Assembly: GCF_007673235.1 (NCBI RefSeq)
Contig: NZ_VDZH01000002.1
Location: forward strand, 389,652 to 453,651
DNA from: Curtobacterium pusillum
GTDB lineage: Bacteria > Actinomycetota > Actinomycetes > Actinomycetales > Microbacteriaceae
Reading direction: 5' to 3'
DNA: 64,000 nt
The notes beneath the pieces are model-generated. The model made no database searches. It saw nothing but the letters and a program-made list of their open reading frames with translations, and had not been told where the DNA came from. Shown in pieces: positions 60,882 to 64,000 of the stretch. Both the position numbers and the translations under genes were made by a program. How positions within the stretch are numbered: position 1 is the first letter of the stretch; each line of letters starts with the position of its first letter.

Positions 60882-61745
60882 TCAGTAGAAGTTCGACGCC
60901 TGCGAGTGCGCCCATGCCGCGCAGGGCGTGCCGTAGGCGGCGCTGATGTACTGCAGCCCCCACGTGATCTGCGTCGTGGCGTTGGTGCGCCAGTCCGCCG
61001 CGATGGTCGCCATCTTCGAGCCGGGGAGGGCCTGCGGGATGCCGGTCGCGCCGCCGTTCGCGTTGACGGCCTGGTAGTTCCAGCCGGACTCCTTGGTCCA
61101 GAGGTTGTCGAGGCACTGGAACTGGTCGGAACCCCAGCCGTACTTCGACGCGGCGAGGGAGCTGGCCGTGGCCTTCGCACCCTCGACGGTGTTCGCTGCG
61201 GCCTGCTTGCGTGCCGCCTCGGCTGCCGCTGCGCGCTCGGCCGCTGCCTTTCGTGCTGCGGCTTCAGCGGCCGCCTTCGCGTCGGCGTCGCGCTTGTCCT
61301 GGGTGGCGCTGGCGTTCGCGACGTCGGTGGTGGCGTCGACCGTCGAGGAGATCCGCGACGTCAGAGCTGCGCCGGAGAGCTTCCGGTAGTCGTCGAGCGA
61401 GTCGATCCGGCGCTCGAGCGTCGCCGTGTCGGTCTTGTCGTTCGCGGACTCGACGATGGTCTGCGCGGTGGCGATGGTCGCCGCCGCCTGGGCCCGGTCG
61501 AGCGCGGTGCCCTCGAGTGCCGGTGCGCTGGTGGCGCTGGCGGTCGGCATGCCGAGCGCTTCGCCGATCGCGGGCTGCGTGCCGACGGTCGCGATGCCGC
61601 CGGCGACCGCGAGGACCGCGGCTCCGCCCACGATGAGCGTGGTGGGACGGCGGAGCGCTCGGCGGAGGCGCCGGTTCGGGGAGTTCAGGGCCTCACGTCG
61701 AGTCGAGGCGGTGGTGGTCGGGAGGTCGGTGTTGCGTCCTGTCAT
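60882..61745 (-). CDS. Aggregation-promoting-factor-like transglycosylase
   Basis: 287-aa envelope protein. One N-terminal membrane anchor or signal (about residues 36-57) is followed by a helical, Ala/Lys/Glu-rich probable coiled coil (about 140-190). The C-terminal Apf/lysozyme-like domain has KYGWGSDQFQCLDNLWTKES with the putative catalytic Glu, then NANGGATGIPQALPGSKM. It probably cleaves peptidoglycan at the cell surface. The 283-bp upstream region is long and contains paired GGTAAC repeats at 62005-62021. Confidence 0.87.
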   Translation of the reverse strand: MTGRNTDLPTTTASTRREALNSPNRRLRRALRRPTTLIVGGAAVLAVAGGIATVGTQPAIGEALGMPTASATSAPALEGTALDRAQAAATIATAQTIVESANDKTDTATLERRIDSLDDYRKLSGAALTSRISSTVDATTDVANASATQDKRDADAKAAAEAAARKAAAERAAAAEAARKQAAANTVEGAKATASSLAASKYGWGSDQFQCLDNLWTKESGWNYQAVNANGGATGIPQALPGSKMATIAADWRTNATTQITWGLQYISAAYGTPCAAWAHSQASNFY

Positions 61746-62004
61746 CGATTCCGGTGGTCGGCCGGCTCGTGGTGCGCAGCCGCTGACGCTGCACGCGGTG
61801 ATGGGAGCGCGCAGGGGTGACGGACGTGGGGACGTCCGTCGTCAGGGGCTCGCGAGCCGGGGGAGGACCGGACGGTGGTGTGGGGCCCGTCCGTCCGCCG
61901 GCCGGCGACCGTGGGGTGGTCGCCGATGGGCGAAGTCGACACGATGACCCGTCATCCTGGACGCACCGTCCAGACTGACTGGCAGAACCGTCCGTCCACC
62001 CGTT

Positions 62005-62021
62005 GGTAACGGTTCGGTAAC
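62005..62021. promoter_or_regulatory. GGTAAC-N5-GGTAAC direct repeat upstream of the Apf-like gene
   Basis: Two exact GGTAAC hexamers 11 bp apart (GTTACC-N5-GTTACC on the coding strand of the Apf-like gene). Actinobacterial MtrA sites are direct repeats of this general form and MtrA controls wall hydrolases, so this is a candidate MtrA site. The identification is tentative. Confidence 0.45.
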
Positions 62022-62028
62022 GACTCGA

Positions 62029-62490
62029 TCAGGCCTCGGAGGTGTGAGCTTCCTGGGTACGGTCGCCCTGGGCCACGCGCTCGAGGGCGTCGAGCGCCGC
62101 GGCGATCGCGTCGACGTCCGGCTCGGGGAGCTCCGCGATGAGTTCGGCGACGATGCCCGTGCGATCGGAGCGTGCCCGCTCGACGGCCGCGATGCCCTCC
62201 GGTGTGGCACTCACCATGAACGCGCGACCGTCCCGCGGGTCGGCCTCGCGCTCGATGAACCCGCGCTGTTCGAGCTCGGTCAGGATCCGCGTCATCGTCG
62301 GCTTCGTGACGACCTCGATCCGCGACAGGTCGCCGGGGCGCAGGGGACCCTCGCGCTGGATCGTGGCGAGTGCGGAGACGATCCCGTAGCCGAGCGCGGC
62401 CGAGTCGGTGCGCGCCCGTCGGTTGATCCGGCCGACCGCAGCGGCGAGGCGCGCGGCGATCTCGGTACGGTCCGGCTGGCGGTGGCTCAT
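62029..62490 (-). CDS. MarR-family transcriptional regulator
   Basis: 153-aa winged-helix regulator. The recognition region is LRPGDLSRIEVVTKPTMTRI and the wing is EREADPRDGRAFMVS, both standard for MarR. The ATG follows GGAGCACC. It stands alone between the Apf-like gene and a GntR gene; no divergent drug-efflux gene is present, so targets and ligand are unknown. Confidence 0.9.
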   Translation of the reverse strand: MSHRQPDRTEIAARLAAAVGRINRRARTDSAALGYGIVSALATIQREGPLRPGDLSRIEVVTKPTMTRILTELEQRGFIEREADPRDGRAFMVSATPEGIAAVERARSDRTGIVAELIAELPEPDVDAIAAALDALERVAQGDRTQEAHTSEA

Positions 62491-62610
62491 ACGGTGCTCC
62501 GGGTGGTCTGACGGGTGGTCGCGCCGATGCTATCGGCTCGCCGCGGCGCATGACTGGGAGCGTCGTGCTGGTGGGGACGGCGACTGCCTGGAGGCGCGGG
62601 GAACGAGAAT

Positions 62611-62638
62611 CGCCCGCCTCGCGTGTGCGAGACGGGCG
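62611..62638 (-). terminator. Terminator hairpin of the GntR gene
   Basis: 12-bp arms (62611-62622, 62627-62638) with one G-T wobble on the minus strand and loop ACAC, 26 nt past the GntR stop, followed by ATTCTCGTT. A half copy of the GGAGGCGCG repeat (about 62583-62600) lies just beyond. Confidence 0.7.
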
Positions 62639-62663
62639 GGTTCCTGTACGGGAGTTCAGCCGA

Positions 62664-63314
62664 TCAGCGCTTCTCGCCCGGGAGGAGGTGGATCGCCTCG
62701 GTCGCGAGCTCCGCCGCGATGTTGTCGCCGGACTCTGTGGCCTCGCGCAGACGGCGGAAGTCCTCGGTCATCTGGTCCCAGTCGACGAGCTCGTCGAGGT
62801 TCGGCAGGCGCAGGCGGAACGCGAGTCCGTCCATCGTGTCCCGGCAGACGCGCTGCAGGTTCTCGTTGCCGCACTCGTCGACGTAGAGGGCGAACACGCC
62901 GAGCGCGTCGTGGTTGACGGCCTTCACGTCGTGCGCCTCGTAGTCCTTGATGGTGGCGTCGAGCTGGGCGAGGATCTTCTTCTTCGCGCTCGCGCCCAGC
63001 AGGGGGACCGCCAGGCGGACGACCCCGCCGAACAGCACGCCGAGGGTCTGCAGTGCCTCGACGACCTCGGTCGGGTTCGGCGTGGTGACGCGCGTGTACC
63101 GGTTCGGTGCCATCTCGATGAGGCCGGCCCGGGCGAGCTGGCTCAGGGCTTCACGGATGGGGGTGCGGGAGACGCCGAGCCAGGCGATGAGCTCGTCGTC
63201 GTTGAGGCGCTCACCGGGCTCCAGCGTGCCGTCCATGATCGCGTCGTGGATCTTCTGACGGACGGTGTCGCGGAGCAGCTGGTGCTCGGTCGGTGCGCTG
63301 CTGGGGACCGGCAT
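62664..63314 (-). CDS. GntR-family regulator, FadR/FCD type
   Basis: 216-aa regulator. The winged helix (RLNDDELIAWLGVSRTPIRE) precedes an all-helical C-terminal FCD-like ligand domain (about residues 90-215). The start at 63314 has AAGGAAC upstream; the longer frame adds 25 unconserved residues. No metabolic gene adjoins it, so the regulated pathway is not apparent. A TATAAG hexamer near 63400 on the plus strand is not clearly a promoter for it. Confidence 0.87.
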   Translation of the reverse strand: MPVPSSAPTEHQLLRDTVRQKIHDAIMDGTLEPGERLNDDELIAWLGVSRTPIREALSQLARAGLIEMAPNRYTRVTTPNPTEVVEALQTLGVLFGGVVRLAVPLLGASAKKKILAQLDATIKDYEAHDVKAVNHDALGVFALYVDECGNENLQRVCRDTMDGLAFRLRLPNLDELVDWDQMTEDFRRLREATESGDNIAAELATEAIHLLPGEKR

Positions 63315-63450
63315 GCGGGTTCCTTCGGGATCGAGAGTGGAGGGGGACGGGTTGGGCGACCGACCGTTCAGTGCGGACGCATGCTTCACCGTACCTGATA
63401 TAAGAACGGCGTTCTGCTCGGATCGGTGCGTGTCACGGGGTCGGTCGGGT

Positions 63451-63885
63451 TCACTCGTCGAGTCGCAGCAGCCGGAGCGTCACCGGGTCCTCCGAACCGG
63501 CGTACCAGCGTTCGAGGACGACCCGGAACGGCGCGGGGTCGTCGGTCGCCCTGGCGAACAGGGTCATCGACGACCGCAGCTTCAGTGCGTCGATGCCGCC
63601 GAGGAGTTCGTCGACCGAGCGGGCCGGTGCCGTCGCCGCCGCCTCGGTCGCCTCCAGGAGCCGCGGGCCGAGGACGGGGTGTGCCACGTAGGCGCGGGCT
63701 TCCGCGATGCCGTCGAGGGCGTACTGCTGCGCGATCGGGCTTCGGCCGAGTCCGGTGAGCTGCGGGAACACGAACCACATCCAGTGCGAGGTCTTGCGTC
63801 CGGCGCGGAGCTCGGTGAGCGCGGCCGCGTGCACGCCGTCCTGCGCGCGGACGAAGCGTTCGAGGTGGTGCGGATCGTCGGTCAC
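63451..63885 (-). CDS. DUF1810 protein
   Basis: 144-aa DUF1810 (YcgL/calpastatin-like) protein. The conserved core is LERFVRAQDGV, GRKTSHWMWFVFPQLTGLG and KLRSSMTLFARATDDP. It starts at a GTG that overlaps the stop of the upstream gene (GTGA). Family function is unknown; members appear near ADP-ribosylation and stress genes in other genomes. Confidence 0.87.
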   Translation of the reverse strand: MTDDPHHLERFVRAQDGVHAAALTELRAGRKTSHWMWFVFPQLTGLGRSPIAQQYALDGIAEARAYVAHPVLGPRLLEATEAAATAPARSVDELLGGIDALKLRSSMTLFARATDDPAPFRVVLERWYAGSEDPVTLRLLRLDE

Positions 63886-64000
63886 CGGACCACGTCTCCC
63901 CAGCCGTACCGGACGGTCGTGCGGTCCACGACGAGCAGCGAGTCGGGCTCCCGGTCGAGGAGCCCGGGCATGCCGACCGCGTCGGGGAGGTCACCCTCGA
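63882..64000 (-). CDS. C-terminal end of an unidentified protein (cut by window edge)
   Basis: Open frame entering from the right edge and ending at 63882. The visible part (39 codons) ends LLVVDRTTVRYGWGDVVR. Its TGA overlaps the GTG of the DUF1810 gene, which supports the frame. Too short to identify. Confidence 0.6.
   Translation of the reverse strand, partial: EGDLPDAVGMPGLLDREPDSLLVVDRTTVRYGWGDVVR

Noticed and set aside
61746..62004. Possible c-di-AMP (ydaO) riboswitch before the Apf-like gene
   Set aside because: The context is right, but I could not find the conserved core segments on the transcribed strand. A covariance search is needed before claiming it.

Overview
The window is very GC-rich, tightly packed chromosomal DNA with about 67 protein-coding genes and no rRNA, tRNA, CRISPR array, insertion sequence or prophage gene that I could recognise. 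Gene families and signals (type B ribosomal protein L36 behind a Zur-like box, SufS-SufU, LacI/SorC/RpiR regulators, many start codons 6-7 nt after a TANNNT hexamer) point to a high-GC actinobacterium. A member of the Microbacteriaceae such as Curtobacterium is the best guess, but it is an inference from gene content.

Layout. 1-4.65 kb: a sugar ABC importer (two permeases and a lipoprotein binding protein) with a LacI regulator. 4.77-7.6 kb: a LacI regulator divergent from an MFS permease and an L-rhamnose mutarotase. 7.7-13.8 kb: mixed genes, ending in an ABC-2 exporter with a LolA-like exported protein. 14.0-22.3 kb: a polyol/ketose catabolic locus (FGGY kinase, RpiB-type isomerase, DhaK-DhaL fusion kinase, RbtT-type permease, Zn alcohol dehydrogenase, divergent short-chain dehydrogenase and SorC regulator) resembling the erythritol/threitol pathways of other bacteria. 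22.6-26.8 kb: DinB-like protein, MHS permease, a degenerate CobW-like protein divergent from L36 across a Zur-like box, and a histidine phosphatase. 26.9-33.4 kb: GlpD and its divergent SorC regulator, an AraC regulator, a GlcD-type oxidase and alanine dehydrogenase. 33.6-42.3 kb: TspO-like protein, CorA, GH36 alpha-galactosidase, zinc-ribbon protein, ClC channel, orphan antitoxin-like protein and SufS-SufU. 42.4-44.4 kb: a flavin monooxygenase and a VOC protein. 44.6-51.7 kb: an allantoin/hydantoin catabolic operon (NCS1 permease, racemase, allantoinase, PucG-type aminotransferase, AllC-type amidase, RpiR regulator). 51.7-64 kb: small enzymes, cysK-cysE, an ECF sigma operon with an Asp23/Gls24-like protein, LtrA, an Apf-like cell-wall protein, MarR and GntR regulators, a DUF1810 protein and a cut gene at the right edge.

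The accessory character lies in sugar, polyol and purine scavenging, as expected of a plant- or soil-associated heterotroph. Each catabolic block has its own regulator, and for several I can see matching palindromic operators: LacI-type at 3.3 and 5.87 kb, one for the polyol locus at 20.43-20.47 kb, paired TGCACG-N2-CGTGCA sites at glpD/sorC, and a repeated 15-bp site at the allantoin operon.

The most striking non-coding structure is a dispersed family of 44-50 bp palindromes built on GGAGGCGCGG, found only between genes, together with several unrelated long perfect hairpins at gene 3' ends, two of which recur at separate places.
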